56,785 nt of DNA, taken from the NCBI RefSeq assembly GCF_004104355.1, contig NZ_RJLM01000019.1, forward strand, positions 1 through 56,785, written 5' to 3'. Below the pieces are notes generated by a model. It ran no database searches. It saw only the letters and a program-made list of their open reading frames with translations, and was not told the origin of the DNA. A program made the position numbers and the translations under genes. Below are positions 55,304 to 56,785 of this stretch, in pieces (position 1 is the first letter of the stretch; every line of letters begins with the position of its first letter). The DNA comes from Photobacterium chitinilyticum. Its GTDB lineage: Bacteria > Pseudomonadota > Gammaproteobacteria > Enterobacterales > Vibrionaceae.

Positions 55304-56464
55304 ATGGAACAATATGATGTAGTGGTTGCAGGTGGCGGCATGGTCGGTGCTGCGACGGCGCTGGGTTTTGCGCAGCAAGGGCTGAACGTAGCCGTTATTG
55401 AGGGAAAGGCACCACAGCCTTTTCACCCGGAACAGCCGATGGATCTGCGGGTTTCTGCTATTTCTCCTAATTCTGTTGCCCTTCTGATGCGTTTAGGGGC
55501 TTGGGAGAGTATTTTGCAGATGCGACTCTGCCCTTTCAAACGTCTTGAAACCTGGGAGCACCCTGAATGCCGTACTCGGTTTAGCGCTGATGAAATGAAC
55601 CTGGATCGCCTGGGTTACATCGTGGAAAACCGTATTATCCAGCTGAGCCTGTGGCAGCAGTTTGATGACTATCCGAACCTGTCGTTGCTTTGTCCTGCAC
55701 GCATGACGAAAGCGATCCCTCTTGACGGAGGGCATCAGGTTGAACTTGATGATGGCAGCCAGTTATATGCCAAGCTGCTGGTTGGGGCGGACGGTGCTAA
55801 TTCACAGGTGCGGCAGCAAGCAGGTATCGGGATCACGGCCTGGGACTATCGTCAGCACTGTATGCTGATTAATGTTGAGACGGCTTTTCCGCAGCAGGAT
55901 ATAACCTGGCAGATGTTTACGCCCCGCGGCCCTCGCTCATTTCTTCCTTTGCCTGGACATCAGGGCTCCTTGGTATGGTATGACAGCCCGAAACGGATCA
56001 AGCAGCTGAATACGATGAACGCTGATCAGTTACATGAGCAGATCACTACGCACTTTCCCGAAGAGCTGGGTGAATTCAAGGTGCTTAACCACGGCAGCTT
56101 CCCGCTGACCCGTCGTCATGCACAGAGTTACTATAAGCCGGGCGTGGTATTGCTTGGTGATGCGGCCCACACGATTAATCCGCTGGCTGGTCAAGGAGTT
56201 AACCTTGGTTTTAGAGATGTCGATGTATTATTGCACGAAGCCGAAAAGGCCGGAAAGGAGTGGGCTAAGCCTGCAGTGCTTAAAGCCTACGAGCGCCGAC
56301 GTCGGCCGGATAATCTGCTCATGCAAAGCGGAATGGATTTTTTCTATACCGCGTTCAGTAACTCGTTGCTGCCGGTGAAACTGCTGCGTAACGCCGGCCT
56401 GAAGCTGGCCGAACATACCGGTCCGGTGAAAAAGCAGGTGCTGAAGTACGCTATGGGTATGTAG
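55304..56464 (+). CDS. ubiF: 2-Octaprenyl-3-methyl-6-methoxy-1,4-benzoquinol hydroxylase UbiF
   Basis: A 386-residue FAD monooxygenase of ubiquinone synthesis. The dinucleotide fold VAGGGMVGAATALG is at the N-terminus, and the second FAD motif GDAAHTINPLAGQGVNLGF lies near residue 285. The ATG at 55304 (MEQYDVVVAGGG) fits the family length; ATG 55292 would add four residues, and neither has a clear ribosome-binding site. UbiF rather than UbiH or UbiI is suggested by its place next to a tRNA-Leu array, as E. coli ubiF lies near metT-leuW. Confidence 0.87.
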   Translation: MEQYDVVVAGGGMVGAATALGFAQQGLNVAVIEGKAPQPFHPEQPMDLRVSAISPNSVALLMRLGAWESILQMRLCPFKRLETWEHPECRTRFSADEMNLDRLGYIVENRIIQLSLWQQFDDYPNLSLLCPARMTKAIPLDGGHQVELDDGSQLYAKLLVGADGANSQVRQQAGIGITAWDYRQHCMLINVETAFPQQDITWQMFTPRGPRSFLPLPGHQGSLVWYDSPKRIKQLNTMNADQLHEQITTHFPEELGEFKVLNHGSFPLTRRHAQSYYKPGVVLLGDAAHTINPLAGQGVNLGFRDVDVLLHEAEKAGKEWAKPAVLKAYERRRRPDNLLMQSGMDFFYTAFSNSLLPVKLLRNAGLKLAEHTGPVKKQVLKYAMGM

Positions 56465-56501
56465 GCTGCGTTGATCGAGTATAAAGATACAGATAAAGAA
56501 A

Positions 56502-56531
56502 AAGCCGAATGTTATAAAAAACATTCGGCTT
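56502..56531 (-). terminator. Second hairpin downstream of the tRNA-Leu gene
   Basis: A perfect 12-bp stem, AAGCCGAATGTT with AACATTCGGCTT, has a six-base loop. On the minus strand it is followed by a T-rich stretch (TTTTTC counting the stem end). It may act as a back-up terminator for the tRNA transcript and as a plain hairpin after ubiF. Confidence 0.65.
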
Positions 56532-56605
56532 AACAACCAGAGAGATACGATCATTTTGTAGGTTGTAAAATCAATAGTCTCAACAGTTAATTTTACTGCA
56601 GACAT

Positions 56606-56631
56606 AAGAAAACCCACCAAAGGGTGGGTTT
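56606..56631 (-). terminator. Terminator of the tRNA-Leu transcript
   Basis: A 9-bp stem, AAACCCACC with GGTGGGTTT, has a four-base loop and ends in T-rich sequence on the minus strand, nine bases after the tRNA 3' end. Confidence 0.8.
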
Positions 56632-56639
56632 CTTAATAA

Positions 56640-56724
56640 TGGTGCGGAAGGAGAGACTTGAACTCTCACACCTTGCGGCGCCAGAACCTAAATCTGGTGC
56701 GTCTACCAATTCCGCCACTTCCGC
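56640..56724 (-). tRNA. tRNA-Leu (anticodon TAG)
   Basis: An 85-nt class II tRNA with a long variable arm: GCGGAAG pairs with CTTCCGC, discriminator A, and CCA is encoded. The anticodon TAG (CTA on the plus strand, 56688-56690) reads CUN Leu codons. E. coli keeps the same isoacceptor, leuW, near ubiF. Confidence 0.96.
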
Positions 56725-56768
56725 ATAACTTACCGTTTATTCGAGAGAATAGAACGTTAGGTTAAATA

Positions 56769-56785
56769 TGGCAGGGCTACCTGGA
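56769..56785 (-). tRNA. 3' end of a further tRNA, cut by the window edge
   Basis: Read on the minus strand the last 17 bases end in CCAGG-TAGCCCT-G-CCA: a T-stem half, a 7-base acceptor half, discriminator G and CCA. The anticodon lies outside the window. The pattern resembles Gln-type or Trp-type ends but the amino acid cannot be assigned. Confidence 0.65.

Overview
The window is a stretch of conserved bacterial chromosome from a marine gammaproteobacterium, almost certainly of the family Vibrionaceae. A Photobacterium-like genus is my best guess, but I cannot fix it from sequence alone. The evidence is gene content and order: mltD-gloB-yafS-rnhA/dnaQ-fadE-gmhA-yafJ, purMN/upp/uraA, arsC-wrbA-bepA-perM, bcp-gcvR-dapA-bamC, the lipA-to-leuS block, ybeL, and lnt-corC-ybeY-ybeZ-miaB. 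It also carries several families typical of Vibrio relatives (TIGR03503, DUF2066, DUF2069, DUF1904). Genes are closely packed on both strands and most are housekeeping. I see no prophage, transposase, integron or CRISPR array.

Layout. (1) 1-320: tRNA-Asp and tRNA-Trp with a terminator, which looks like the distal end of an rRNA operon lying upstream. (2) 586-10778: a DUF1904 protein, a YafD-like phosphodiesterase-fold protein, a Yip1 membrane protein, MltD, GloB, YafS, the divergent rnhA/dnaQ pair, the TIGR03503 membrane protein and FadE with a FadR-type operator. (3) 11209-18412: a SulP anion transporter, GmhA (LPS heptose), YafJ, purine genes purMN with a PurR-type box, and uracil salvage (upp and uraA, convergent). 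(4) 18752-24573: DUF2066, DUF2069, WrbA, ArsC, the periplasmic protease/chaperone BepA, a TusA-like protein and PerM. (5) 24664-29134: a ferrous-iron cassette (FeoA, an enlarged FeoB, a Cys-rich FeoB-associated protein) facing two small periplasmic proteins, one of the DUF4198/COG5266 metal-uptake family. They share a control region with Fur-like and FNR-like sites. (6) 29217-32437: Bcp, GcvR, DapA, BamC. (7) 32553-45333: a long minus-strand block for lipoylation (lipA, lipB, ybeD), cell-wall elongation (dacA, rlpA, rodA, mrdA), ribosome maturation (rlmH, rsfS), replication (holA), LPS export (lptE) and leuS. (8) 45521-48451: YbeL, a secreted subtilase with a chitin-binding domain, and a SYLF protein. 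(9) 48583-56464: lnt, corC, ybeY, ybeZ, miaB, mtgA and ubiF. (10) 56640-end: tRNA-Leu(TAG) and the 3' end of a further tRNA that runs off the window.

How the genes fit together. Envelope biogenesis dominates: MltD, MtgA, PBP2, RodA, RlpA and DacA act on peptidoglycan; Lnt, LptE, BamC, BepA and GmhA build the outer membrane. RNA and ribosome maturation is the second theme (RlmH, RsfS, YbeY, YbeZ, MiaB, RNase HI).

Most likely to be new: the combination of Feo with the DUF4198 pair and its dual Fur/FNR-like control region; the charged insertion that enlarges FeoB; the apparent absence of nadD from its usual holA-rsfS position; the subtilase joined to a chitin-binding module; and several strong inter-gene hairpins without U-tracts. 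No wholly new defence or mobile system is visible. Functions are assigned by family recognition and motif reading; no database search was run.
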